Below are positions 22,715-32,407 of a stretch of 64,000 nucleotides of DNA, piece by piece (positions within the stretch are counted from its first letter, which is position 1; each line of letters starts with the position of its first letter). The DNA comes from Closterium sp. NIES-65 (taxonomy: Eukaryota > Streptophyta > Zygnematophyceae > Desmidiales > Closteriaceae). The notes below the pieces were generated by a model, which saw only the letters and a list, made by a program, of their open reading frames with translations, was not told the DNA's origin and did no database searches. The stretch lies in assembly GCA_948144175.1 (NCBI GenBank), contig CANXME010002467.1, forward strand, positions 62,001 through 126,000. Direction: 5' to 3'. The translations under genes were made by a program, and so were the position numbers.

Positions 22715-23215
22715 GGCCCCGTTGCCGCCCTTCCAGGCCCCTCCCGGCCCCTTCGCGGCCTCGACGCCGCCCCTTTCGCGGCCCGTCGTCGCCCTTCCAG
22801 GCCCCTCGCGGCCCCTTCGCGGCCCCGTCGCCGCCCCTATCGGCCCCGTCGACGCCGCCAGTGGCCCCGTCGCCGACCCTAGCGGCCCCGTCGCCGCTCC
22901 TATCGGCCCCGTCGTCGCCGCCAGCGACCCCGTCACCGCCGCCAGCGGCCCCGTCGCCGCCGCCAGCGGCCCCGTCGCCGCCGCCAGCGGCCCCGTCGCC
23001 GACCCTAGCGGCCCCGTCGCCGCTCCTATCGGCCTCGATGCCGCAGCCAGCGGCCCCGTCGTCACCGCCAGCGGCCCCGTCGCCGACACTAGCGGCCCCG
23101 TCGCCGACCCTAGCGGCCCCGTCGCCGCCCCTATCGGCCCCGTCGCCGCCACTTGCGGCCCCATCACCGCCCCTATCGGCCCCGTCGCCGCCACTTGCGG
23201 CCCCGGGCCCGCCCC
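22715..23215. repeat. GC-rich tandem repeats in element E
   Basis: Units are of the type GCGGCCCCGTCGCCG followed by CCGCCA, CCCCTAT or ACCCTA, about 27-30 bp and repeated about 16 times. Reading frames through them give Ala/Pro/Ser or Gly/Ala/Asp repeats on both strands and are not evidence of a gene. Confidence 0.85.
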
Positions 23216-24149
23216 GGCCATGCTTCGTCGCCAGTCGCGGCGCGCCGGGGGCACGTGCACCGCCCCCCCCCCCCCTTTTCCCGTCGCCCGTCGCGGCTCC
23301 TTCGGGGGCGAGGGGCAACCTGGGGGGGGGGGGGGGGGGGGGGGGGGGCGAGCGTCGCCCCTTCTACCGCCTGCTTTGGCGCCCTGGGAGGCCGCGCGTC
23401 GCCCCCCCCCCCCCCCCTCTCCCCCCCCCCCCCCCCCGTAACCTCCCTACCCGCCATCGCGCCCTGCCCTCTGTTAGGGTTTGGGGGTGGCAAGTAGGGG
23501 GTGGCGGGTGTGTGGTCTCCCCTGCTCCCCCTCCTCCTCTGTCTCCCACTGCTGCAGCTGCCGCTAAGGGGGGTGGGTGTGTGGGAGTCGACGGAGTGGT
23601 GTTAGGGGGTGGGGTGTGAGTGAACCTAGGGGTGCAGCAGGGGGTGTGTGAAATGGGGTGGGATAGTTTGGGGAGGTTGAAGGGGGTGGCCGCCGTGAAG
23701 CACGCAGCTCCAGTCGCACGTGAGACCATTGCGCCCGTCGCCCGTGAGCCCGTTGCGCCAGTCGCCCGTGAGCCCGTTGCTCCAGTCGCCCGTGAGTCTG
23801 TTGCTCCTGCCACTCAGAGTTAGTCGCGGAGCCAGTTATTCCAGTAGCCCGTGTGCCAGTTGCTCCAGTTGCCAATGTGTTAGTTGCTCCAGTTGCCCAT
23901 GTGCCAGTTGCTCCAGTTGCGCCGTGTGCCAGCAGCTTCAGCTGCCGCCCACTACCTCCTCTCCTCTCATAGTCCCTCCTCCTCCACACTTGCCCTCTGC
24001 GATAGCCTCTAGCTTTGATTACATTTGTGAACTTTAAACTGTTGCTTCTTGTACGTGTGCTCAGAATGTGTGGTGACATTGTGATCCACCGTGAGCTTGT
24101 TCTGCTTTGCTTGTTGTGCTGATTACACCCCACTTTGACTATGGGGGTG

Positions 24150-24281
24150 TGTCAGAATATTATGTTTCTCTAGTCTGCAGTGGGGTACTCTATAGTGAGT
24201 ACAACCCTTTTAGGGTTTGCTATATGTATCCCAATGTTTGCTAGTGAACCCCCTCTCTTCTTCATTCCTCATTTCTTCACA
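24150..24281 (+). repeat. Element E 3' LTR (132 bp)
   Basis: It begins TGTCAGAATATTATG and ends ATTTCTTCACA, and is close in length and sequence to the solo LTR at 12692-12824. Confidence 0.85.
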
Positions 24282-24286
24282 ACGCC

Positions 24287-24891
24287 ATCATGGATTGATA
24301 TGTATACTGCTGCTTGTCGTATTGCGTCCCGTGTGTTGGGTATGGCAGGGACCTGTCGAAGAAGCCAAGAATTTTCGCGCCTTCCATCATCAGCTCGAAT
24401 TCGAATGACCAGGTAAAGAAGTCATTTCCATCGAATGGTCTTGACGTATGCTGTTTTAAGACATATACTAACTGCGATTGAACTTGAAATGCATCTAACG
24501 TCTTCTCTTGCTCAGGTGAAGGCTGCTGGCGCAGCATGAAGCTGACAGAACCGCGCTGAGGTTCGTACGGGGCGAAGGTAGGTTGTTGTTGTTGATTTCC
24601 TCGTGCGTAGGATGAATCGTCGAGGCTCATCAGTGTTGCGTTGTTGTTGTTGCTGTTGTTTGACTGCGCAGGTGCCCCTTGCTGGTGTTGTTCGTAGAAG
24701 GACATGAAGGAGAAGAATTTCTCCATCATGTCTGGGTCGAAGGCCGCGGCTTGATTTGCGGGAGTTTCGGTAGACCCAGCTGCCGGTCTTGTTGCTGTCA
24801 CTTCCTCTGTCTGTAGACCAGAGGCAGGAGGTGGAGTAGGAGTAGTACCGGGAGAGCCGTTAGAGGAGCTTCTCTCCTTCTGTGTTGCCAT
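24287..24891 (-). pseudogene. Copia D gag, N-terminal segment
   Basis: The minus-strand start ATG at 24891 gives MATQKERSSSNGS, the same start as Copia G gag. The protein is Pro/Gln/Asn-rich and then has the conserved RPFDGNDFFTWSFEFELM motif typical of Copia Gag (UBN2 type). It stops at the insertion of element E after MMA. Confidence 0.87.
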
Positions 24892-25146
24892 GCCTTGTGA
24901 TGTTCTAAGTGCCTTGATCGTAGTTGAGTTTGTCCTGACAGCTCTCATACCATGTTGGGCCGAGAAAAGCCCTTAGGATCTTTGCAGGACTAAACTCTGA
25001 GTAGAATAATGTAATAGCGGAAGCGTTTAATGAGAAGTTTGTGAACCACTTTGCGTTGGTGTGTGAGGGCAAAGTAGATTGATTAAAACAAAGAGATACA
25101 ACCTTTTATAAGAGTACAAGGGAATATGAAGGGTTATAACTAATAA

Positions 25147-25296
25147 GGGCATGTTCCTACGGCCCCTTATCAGGCCAACCTGTTATCAAGCTCACGTCAA
25201 AACACACTGAAAATTCCCTAAACCCAAAAACCCTCGCTACTTTTACCAGGCAAGGCTGACAAGAGGTTTGCCTGATAAGAGCGTAGGAACATGCCC
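25147..25296. mobile_element. Harbinger-type MITE (150 bp)
   Basis: Terminal inverted repeats GGGCATGTTCCTAC and GTAGGAACATGCCC are perfect over 14 bp and imperfectly longer. The flanks are TAA on both sides (25144-25146, 25297-25299), the 3-bp target type of PIF/Harbinger and Tourist MITEs. There is no coding capacity. It sits inside the Copia D LTR. Confidence 0.82.
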
Positions 25297-25392
25297 TAAC
25301 TGTTTTGCTGTTGCTGTTGCGGTTCGATACAGTGACGACTCGGGCAACTGCTCAATAGCGAGTCAGTTGTTTGTCCTTGCTGTTGCGATGTA

Positions 25393-25938
25393 CCGTCATA
25401 CCCCGGATATAAGCGCCACCCGCGGATAAGCGCCTGGCGCTTTTAATTGGCGTGTGGCGCTTATATCCGGTGCTCGATTATAAGCGCACCCCCTGAAGGC
25501 TTACGTATTATAAGAGCCACCATTTGTATTAGTTTTTATAAACTTAGTGGAATCTCTGTAGCGAAACACACTATTTGCATCCTCACTTGATAAAATTTCG
25601 ACCCTTCACCCTCGCGCGACTCACTGCCCGACCCTCGCGCGACTCAACTGACTGCGCGTCCAATCAGAATGAGCTGTCATGGGGCGAAATGACTCATTCT
25701 GACTGTGTGTGTTGGCAGTTAGCAAACTTACGCAAGATTCTTCTTCACACCCACTATGATCTTGACTTGATTGAAATCGCAATGACAAGATGAACATTTT
25801 GAAGTGAAAACAACTAGATTTCATATAAGTCATTGTATAAGCCCCGGCGCTTATAAAATTACTATATTATAAGCCCACCCCCTAAAAAAAACACGCTTTA
25901 TTAGTGCCCCCCATGGGGGTATATCCGGGGTATGACGG
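25393..25938. mobile_element. TA-flanked MITE, pogo/mariner type (546 bp)
   Basis: Perfect 19-bp terminal inverted repeats start CCGTCATACCCCGG and end CCGGGGTATGACGG. Each side is flanked by TA (25391-25392, 25939-25940), and the Copia G LTR shows a single TA at the empty site. The interior repeats ATAAGCGCC and its complement several times near both ends, so the subterminal regions can fold. No transposase is visible. Confidence 0.82.
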
Positions 25939-26103
25939 TACTTATCAGGTCAAAGGTCGCTGACCTTTGACTTTCGCGTAACCTCCAACAGTTGTTCAAC
26001 CTCCGAGGGTTGACTCGCTGATGCGTCGATATGTTTAGCTTCGCTTCTGACTTGGTTTTTCGACACGACAGAGGGGCTTAAGTTACCGTACTTGTTTCCA
26101 ACA

Positions 26104-26222
26104 TATATAGTTTGACATCATAATAGACCCCCCCTTTTGTAATGCATCCCGGATTAGACCCCCTCCAATGTAAGCTTGTTTTCGTCAAAACTGTAGCGAG
26201 ACTCTTAGTATCAAGGTAGCGC
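26104..26222. other. Spacer between Copia D and Gypsy H
   Basis: No gene is seen. The stretch holds short C-rich motifs (GACCCCCC, GGATTAGACC) that recur at 31880-31960 beyond Gypsy H. It ends in AGCGC, the left target duplication of Gypsy H. Confidence 0.6.
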
Positions 26223-26549
26223 TGTTACGGGTGCAATGAATCGAAGTAGCGAGAATTGCACTAAGGTGTCAAACGAGTACAAAATGTGAGCGAAGGCATG
26301 AGCGAACATTTATACGCGAAACATGCAAAACGGTAACGCGGTGCGTGCGAGCTTGCTAGTGCTACGCTGGAGCGAGGCTCGGGCTAGTCCCGAAGCGTAG
26401 GCCGATACGGCCATGCCAGCAGTGCGAGGTTTGGCAAAACAGTGCGCGCGAAGTCGGCGAAGTTCCGTTAGCAGTAACGGGCGAACAATCGGCTGTTGCT
26501 GTACGCGATGTAGTCGGCCCCGTAAGGAATGCCGAGAAAATTCCTTACA
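26223..26549 (-). repeat. Gypsy H 3' LTR (327 bp)
   Basis: It is bounded by TGTTACGG and CCTTACA as read on the plus strand. It is identical to the 5' LTR at 31412-31738. Confidence 0.92.
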
Positions 26550-26579
26550 CTACCCCCCCCCCCTAAGAAGCCCCCTCCG

Positions 26580-29500
26580 CTACGCGAGTGCGTGTATATC
26601 GCGGAATCCCCGGCTCCTCAGGTACACTTGCAGGGCAGGGTGATTTTCGATGTTGCTCAGGGGCACCCAGCTATCTTCAGTTGGCGTGCGGTCTTTCCAG
26701 CGAACGAGGAATTCAATCCTCCTGATTCCCGTGGGGTGGCGGATCCGATGGCTCAGAATTTTATCGGGCTCGATGATCGGCTCTGATGCAGGGCGAGTCA
26801 TTGATTGTGGCCGGTGACGCGGCAGTTGACTTGTGGTCGGGATGTATGGGCGAAGTAGGCTGACATGGAACGAAGGGCTGATGTACCAGTCGGTTGGCAA
26901 CAGTAGGTGCGCGGTGACGGGTGTGATCATGTGACTGATTTGGAATGGTCCATAGTAGCGCGGTCGTAATTTTGGTACGTCGGGCAGTCGCAGATTTTGC
27001 GTGTCAAGCAGCACGTAATCTCCAGATTGGTACGTGACAGGACGGCGGTGGCGATCAGCGTTGCGCTTAGCGATGACGTTGGCCTTTTTTATTGCTTCGG
27101 CAGCTCTAGCGCGGGCAGCTTGCAGGATTTCGGCGAATTGTTGTGCACGTGGCGTTGGATTGTCCGGACTCGGCGTCATGGGCACTGTGGGGTTTTGCCC
27201 ATAGTTCAGGTAGAACGGGGACTCCTGCGTCGTGGCTGATGTGGCGTTGTTGTACGCGAACTCGATCAGCGGCAGCTGCTGCTCCCAGGTCGTGGGGTCG
27301 TCGCACGTGGCACGAATCAACTGCTCCATCGTCTGATTCGTCCGCTTCGTTTGGCCGTCGGTCTCGGGGTGGTACGACGAACTGAACTGTAGCCTGGTTC
27401 CGAACTGCTCCCAGAGGTTCTTCCAGAAGTTGCTGGTAAACTTCGTGTCCCTGTCGCTGATAATTGCTGCTGGTATCCCGTGCAGGCGAACAACGGCTGC
27501 GATGAACAGGCGAGCGGTCTCCTCGACTGAGATCGACTTTTTGCACGCAGCGAAGTGTGCCATCTTCGTCAGCCTATCCACGACGACCATCACCGCGTCG
27601 TTACCCCCAGGATTCGAAGGTAACCCTGTGACGAAGTCCATGGTTACTTGCTGCCAGGCGCGTTCGGGCGGTGGGATCGGCTGCAATTGACCCGCCTTCC
27701 GCTTCCTTGAACTCTTCATCACCTGACACGTCGGGCACGAGCCCACGTGCTGCTGTACGTCGGTCAACAGCTCCGGCCAGTATTAATACCGCTGCAGTTG
27801 CTGTCGCGTTTTTTCTACCCCGAAATGTCCCGAGGTAATCCCGTCGTGTGCCTCCTGTAGTAGCAGCTCCCTCAGTAGTGAGTATGCGGGTACCCAAATG
27901 CGGTTGGTGCCTGTTTTTACGTAATAAACTCATTTTGCTTCTGCCAGTTGCTGTGAATTTCCGGTCGTGAAGAATGGGTCGGTGCGGTATCCGTGGGTGA
28001 ATAGGCCAGTTAAAAGCGGGTTGGTCTGGGCGAGTAGGATGGCGTGGAGTTGGGCGGTGGGGCGGGTGAGAGCGTCGGCGATGTTGGATGCGCCTTTTTT
28101 GTACGTAACGGTGTAGTGAAAATTGGACTCGAGATAGTCCAACCAGCGAATCTGTCGTGGGTTGAGATTCGGTTGGGCGCGAAGGTACTGTAGCGAGCGG
28201 TGGTCTGTCCGTACTGTCACGTCGGCGCCACTCAGGTAACATCGCCAAACTTTGAACGCGTGCACGATCGCTAGCATCTCGCGGTCGTGTATCGGGTAGT
28301 TACGTTCGGGCGGGTGCAGTTTGCGGGACTCGTACGCGATTGGCTGGAGGCCGTTCCCGAAGTCCTGCAACAGTACTGCTCCCACAGCGATGTCACTTGC
28401 GTCGGTGACGAGCTCGAACGGACGGTGGGGATCTGCAATGTGAAGGACGGGCGGGGAGCACAAAATATTTTTGAGGGCCGAGAAGGCAGCTTGCTCTTTC
28501 TCCCCCCACGTGTACTCAACCCCCTTCCTCAGCAGGTCGGTCAACGGGGCAGTCAGCTTCGCCATGTCGGGGACGAACCGACGCACGTAGTTGACGAACC
28601 CCAGAAAACTCTGCAACTCGGTCAAGTTGGTCGGCGCGTGCCACGCCTGAATCGTCGCAATTTTCTTCGGGTCGATTTCCACTCCCGCAGCTGAAATAAC
28701 ATGTCCCAAAAACTCCAGGCGGTCCTGTAAAAACTCACACTTAGATGCTTTGGTCAGTAGGCGGTTCTCACTTAGGATTTTAAAAACTGCCTCGATGTCG
28801 TGTAAGTGCTGTGCTCTGTCAGGGCTGTAAATCAGTATGTCGTCCAGATAAACGATGACGCACTTATCTAAAAGCGGGCGGAATGCTTCGTTCATGGTCA
28901 TTTGGAAGGTGGCGGGGGCGTTGGTCAGTCCGAATGGCATGACGGTGTATTCGAAAGATCCGTAGCGTGTTCGGAATGCGGTTTTAGGGCAGTCGGGTGG
29001 ATTAACGCGGATTTGGTGGTAGCCTCCCCGGAGGTCAATTTTCGAGAAAACCCGGGCTGTGCGCAGTTGGTCGATCAGTTCGTCGGCTCGTGGGATGGGG
29101 TAACGGGATTTGATGGTAACCCTGTTCAGTGCCCTGTAGTCGATACACATGCGAAACCCCCCGTCCTTTTTCGGTGTGAACAGTATGGGTGCGGCGAAGG
29201 GCGACGAACTAGGGCGAATGAATTCCTTTTCGAGCAGGTAATCGAGCTGCTTCCTCAGTTCGTCTAGTTCGGGTTGGGTCAGTCGGAACTGTCGCTGTAC
29301 TGTTGGCTGTGCCCCCGGTTCCAGGTCTATCCTGTGATCGTGCGGTCGCTGAGGTGGCAGTCCCGTCGGCAGGTCGTCCGGGAAAATGTCACTGTACTGT
29401 TTCAACAGCGCTGCCAGATCACTCGGTACGTCGGTCAGCAGTTTCTGTAAATCCCCTCCCTTGTCTGCTGCCTCGGCTTCGCGAATGTCAACCGCGTACA

Positions 29501-30113
29501 CGTCAGCTCCGGCCGCTACAGCGCATTTCATCGTGATCGCATTGACACGCACCGACGAAGACCCAGGCGAGCCCCAGCGAGGTAAGGCGATGTTGTTACC
29601 GTTTACTCGCACGGTGCAGTCACCCGTCGTCCAGTCAATTCGCGGATTGTGTCGTCGCAGCCAATCACGCCCGAGTAAAATGTCGGTTCCGTCGAGGGTC
29701 GTTGCGAGCATTTCCTGACTAAACGTGAAGTTACCCCCGCATCGAATCCGAACTCGGTCTACGCGTTCCCGTATTGCCAGCGGCGTACCGTCTACCAGTC
29801 GTGCGTCGATCTCAGGTAAGCATCGGTCCAGTGACAGTCGCAGTTTTCGTGCTGTAGCAGTGTTAATGAGGCTGTGGCTGGCTCCCCCGTCTACGAAGAT
29901 TTTAACTAAGTCCGTCCCAATTTTCCCACTGAGCAGTATAGGGCTATCTACCGTGGTACCCTCCTTATTCGGCCGGGTGTGGTCGATTGCGTGAACCGGC
30001 ACAATCACTCGGTGAGGGTCGGTTGGGTCGGGCGAGCGGCGTGACCTGTCAGTAGAGGGCCCGTCTGCTACTGACTTCCAGCGTTTCCCTGCTGCTTGGT
30101 CTGTGTCTGCTGC
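26580..30113 (-). pseudogene. Gypsy H pol: protease, RT, RNase H, integrase, chromodomain
   Basis: The frame is open from 30113, overlaps gag by 46 bases and is best entered by -1 frameshifting. Protease has VDGGASHSLI, a Gly in place of the usual Ser or Thr after Asp. Reverse transcriptase has the FSKIDLRGGYHQI, MPFGLTNAP and YLDDILIYS motifs, all intact, and RNase H has TDASDIAVGAV. TGA at 27930-27932 replaces a Trp codon after RNase H, and TAA at 27783-27785 replaces a Tyr codon in the integrase zinc region. The integrase core reads TMDFVTGLP, SDRDTKF, then QTKRTN where family members have QTERxN. The third member of the D-D-E triad is thus Lys (codon AAG for GAG). The C-terminus has a chromodomain (ILSHRI, FLVRWKDRTPTEDSWV). 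Confidence 0.9.
30029..30089 (-). promoter_or_regulatory. -1 ribosomal frameshift signal between gag and pol of Gypsy H
   Basis: On the minus strand the heptamer G GGA AAC (30089-30083) lies in the gag frame, 12 bases before the gag stop. A 7-base spacer (30082-30076) is followed by an 8-bp perfect stem GTCAGTAG/CTACTGAC (30075-30068 with 30055-30048). The loop contains CGGGC (30063-30059), which can pair with GCCCG at 30033-30029 to form an H-type pseudoknot. Slipping back one base moves exactly into the pol frame. Confidence 0.75.
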
Positions 30114-31228
30114 TCAGCTTCCCCCTTTCCCTTAGCGTTTTCCGGGCATTCGCTCTTGCGATGTCCCGGCCGATTGCACGCAAAGCAGCGCCCTTTGAAC
30201 GGTGCGGCAGCGGCATTTGCGGCGACGGCGCGTATCGTGGCGCTCTCGTTCGTCCCACGAGGCCGATATCCCCGGGTGTTGTTTCCGTAGGACCCCGGTC
30301 TCGGTCGGCGAAAGAAGTCGAGCTTCTCCGCCATAGCGAGAATTTCCTGAAACTCAGTGACGCCGCGAAGCTGGATTTCCTGAGCGATGTCCTGCTTCAG
30401 GCCGCCGATGTAGCGGTCGATGCGTTCGCTCTCATGCATGTAGCCCACCTGCTCGCATAGCGCCAGAAATCCGCTCGTGTAATCCTGGACGGAACCGAGT
30501 TGGCGCCAAGTGCGGAGCTTCTGTCGCGCCGAGATCGAGGCCGCGATTGGCTCAAATCGAGCGCGCAGACCTGCGCACCACGCGTCCCACGTGCGATACT
30601 GGGGCACCTCCACGAAATACGACGGCGCCCAGGGTCCGGTTTGTCCTTCCCGTGTCGGTAGTGTCGCGTAGTCGGTCGGCTTCGTGACGATGACGCGCCA
30701 CCAGTCCATGGCGGGTCCTCGGAGCAACGACACGGCGTATCGAATCTTCGCCGAGTCCTCCGAGACGTAGTTGGCGTCGAAGAAGACATTCATTGTGAAC
30801 AACCACGCCTGGACGGTAGGACCACCCCGTTGACTCGGGTCAAAGCATGGCGGGCGCTGCGGCTTCAGCGGCATTGGTGACGGCAGTCCCGAATCGTGGG
30901 TTGGTGCCGAAATCGTGACGCGAGGCTGACTTGGGGCCGCATGCGTCGCTCTGGGGTGTGTCGTGCCGTGGTCGTCGTCTCCGTCGGGGCGGACGACGCC
31001 ATCACTGGCCGCGCTCGCGGGTTGCCCCACACTCCCGTGTTGTGATGTTGAGGGTGCAGGTTGAATCGGAGTGCCAGGTGCTTGAGATTGTGCTCTCATG
31101 AGGTCATTTTGCAGTGATGAGCGTTCTGCCGTCAATGCCGCGATTTCCTCGGAGCTTTCGTGCAGTTGTCGCAGCAGATCGTTCAAACGCTCCTGCGTGA
31201 GAGTGGTGACGTCGATATTTTCGGCCAT
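30068..31228 (-). CDS. Gypsy H Gag (capsid-nucleocapsid), 386 aa
   Basis: Start ATG at 31228 gives MAENIDVTTLTQERLN; an N-terminal helical region with Glu/Leu spacing suggests a short coiled coil. A Pro/Ser-rich linker precedes the capsid domain (PCFDPSQRGGPTVQAWLF, then RGPAMDWWR and YTSGFLALCEQV). A CCHC zinc knuckle (CFACNRPGHRKSEC) lies near residue 352 and a Gln/Lys-rich tail ends at TAG 30068-30070. Gag would assemble particles in the cytoplasm and bind genomic RNA. The frame is uninterrupted, unlike pol, so a Gag protein could still be made. Confidence 0.9.
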   Translation of the reverse strand: MAENIDVTTLTQERLNDLLRQLHESSEEIAALTAERSSLQNDLMRAQSQAPGTPIQPAPSTSQHGSVGQPASAASDGVVRPDGDDDHGTTHPRATHAAPSQPRVTISAPTHDSGLPSPMPLKPQRPPCFDPSQRGGPTVQAWLFTMNVFFDANYVSEDSAKIRYAVSLLRGPAMDWWRVIVTKPTDYATLPTREGQTGPWAPSYFVEVPQYRTWDAWCAGLRARFEPIAASISARQKLRTWRQLGSVQDYTSGFLALCEQVGYMHESERIDRYIGGLKQDIAQEIQLRGVTEFQEILAMAEKLDFFRRPRPGSYGNNTRGYRPRGTNESATIRAVAANAAAAPFKGRCFACNRPGHRKSECPENAKGKGEAEQQTQTKQQGNAGSQ

Positions 31229-31411
31229 GACGAAGGGCGTCGGCTCGTCTTAGTCTAGGCGCAGTCGTGGCTGCACGCGTTTACGAGAGAACGCGAGGAC
31301 AACGGCTCCTAGGGGCTAAGGTGCGTGAGTCCCTTCGAGTGAAAAATCAAAAGTTGATTTCCTGGCGTGCGGAGATGCGCGGTCCGAAAGAAAGGGGCTC
31401 TGATAACCAAG

Positions 31412-31738
31412 TGTTACGGGTGCAATGAATCGAAGTAGCGAGAATTGCACTAAGGTGTCAAACGAGTACAAAATGTGAGCGAAGGCATGAGCGAACATTT
31501 ATACGCGAAACATGCAAAACGGTAACGCGGTGCGTGCGAGCTTGCTAGTGCTACGCTGGAGCGAGGCTCGGGCTAGTCCCGAAGCGTAGGCCGATACGGC
31601 CATGCCAGCAGTGCGAGGTTTGGCAAAACAGTGCGCGCGAAGTCGGCGAAGTTCCGTTAGCAGTAACGGGCGAACAATCGGCTGTTGCTGTACGCGATGT
31701 AGTCGGCCCCGTAAGGAATGCCGAGAAAATTCCTTACA
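31412..31738 (-). repeat. Gypsy H 5' LTR (327 bp)
   Basis: This is the promoter-bearing copy on the minus strand. The primer binding site abuts it at 31411 and below. It is identical to the other LTR. Confidence 0.92.
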
Positions 31739-31743
31739 AGCGC

Positions 31744-32407
31744 AAACAATGTTCTGGTTGGAAATTTGACCGTCAGTGCGTGGTAAAAAATTTCCTGATG
31801 TGATATCGAAATGGTGACCTTCCTTATGCTGAAACACTCGTGTTTGTAATCACTTTGCAAAAAAAAAAAATACATACAGGATTAGACCGCAGGTCTAAAA
31901 AATTTTCACCCACCCCCTTTTTTTTCCCGGGGTAGACCCCCGGGTCTACCTTACGGTATTAGCCGGGTAAATAAGGCTCTTTGCCTCTAGCAACACCGTA
32001 GAATATTGCCTTAAGACAACAATCCACTTCATACAACAGATCAGCAAATACTGTACCTAACTAGGGGGGTGATGCTGATACGGCATGCATGTCAATGCCG
32101 ACTTAACTTTATTCCCCTGCACCCATTCGGCATGCAACTTTACTCAATACATATACACTTGTGTACTACAGCAGAAAACGGATCCATCCACCGTATCACA
32201 ACACAACAGCAACCTGCAGAAGAGCCGCAGCCTGCCTCCTCACTTTCCTCTGCCTCTCCCTGCCTGTGCCTTCATAGTCCCTACCCCACCGCCCCCACTG
32301 CCATGCCATGCACCCTCTCGGAGCAACAAGCAGTACCACAAGATTCCAACAACCACCTCCTTACCCTGCTCCACCGCACCACCCCCCTCACCACCCCACC
32401 GCACACC
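31744..32407. other. Spacer and 3' untranslated region of the P4-ATPase gene
   Basis: No gene is seen. A poly-A run (31859-31870), the motif GGATTAGACC (31880-31889) and a perfect inverted repeat GGTAGACCC/GGGTCTACC (31931-31950) lie near the left end. TTTATT at about 32108-32113, read on the minus strand as AATAAA, lies about 295 bases past the flippase stop and could be its polyadenylation signal. Confidence 0.5.

Larger units (their letters stand above)
22664..24281 (+). mobile_element. Element E: non-coding LTR element with shrunken 5' LTR
   Basis: The target duplication ACGCC is exact (22659-22663 and 24282-24286) and interrupts Copia D gag. The 3' LTR (24150-24281, 132 bp) is normal. 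The 5' LTR (22664-22696) is only 33 bp, made of the first 18 and last 15 or so bases, with about 99 bp missing between. A primer site TGCTATCAGAGC follows at 22697. The interior has GC-rich tandem repeats (about 22715-23215), long C and G runs (23267-23437), and a G/T-rich part (23470-24140) that clearly matches the interior of element C. No protein is recognisable. Confidence 0.85.
11576..26103 (-). mobile_element. Copia D: old minus-strand Copia split by later insertions
   Basis: Four minus-strand coding segments join in order into one gag-protease-integrase reading: 24891-24287, 22663-22338, 13398-12830 and 12691-11577. Each gap is another element with target duplications or LTR ends at its edges. 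The 5' LTR is 24953-26103 and a tRNA-Met-type primer site (TGGTATGAGAGC read on the minus strand) lies directly inside it. The closest relative in the window is Copia G. The integrase core, reverse transcriptase, RNase H and 3' LTR are absent: they would lie left of Copia A, whose own left end is deleted. Confidence 0.85.
24953..26103 (-). repeat. Copia D 5' LTR with two MITE inserts
   Basis: Read on the minus strand it begins TGTTGGAAACAAG (from 26103) and ends CCCAACA at 24953. It spans 1151 bp, but removing the MITE at 25393-25938 with one TA and the MITE at 25147-25296 with one TAA leaves 450 bp, against 452 bp for the Copia G LTR. The remaining sequence aligns to that LTR throughout. Confidence 0.88.
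26223..31738 (-). mobile_element. Gypsy H: complete minus-strand chromovirus
   Basis: Two 327-bp LTRs (26223-26549 and 31412-31738) are identical by direct reading, and the 5-bp target duplication AGCGC is exact (26218-26222, 31739-31743). On the minus strand the order is 5' LTR, primer site (TTGGTTATCAGAGC, next to 31412), leader, gag, pol (protease, reverse transcriptase, RNase H, integrase with chromodomain), a purine tract of at least 12 G (26550-26563) and the 3' LTR. It is structurally complete at 5,516 bp, but pol has two stops and an integrase active-site change. Confidence 0.93.

Noticed and set aside
22580-23813. Collagen-like or Ala/Pro-rich frames on both strands
   Set aside because: They follow the GC-rich repeat units of element E and long homopolymer runs; no domain is recognisable.
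25621-25833. 70-codon minus-strand frame inside the TA-flanked MITE as a transposase fragment
   Set aside because: No DDE motif or helix-turn-helix is visible and the length is what chance allows.
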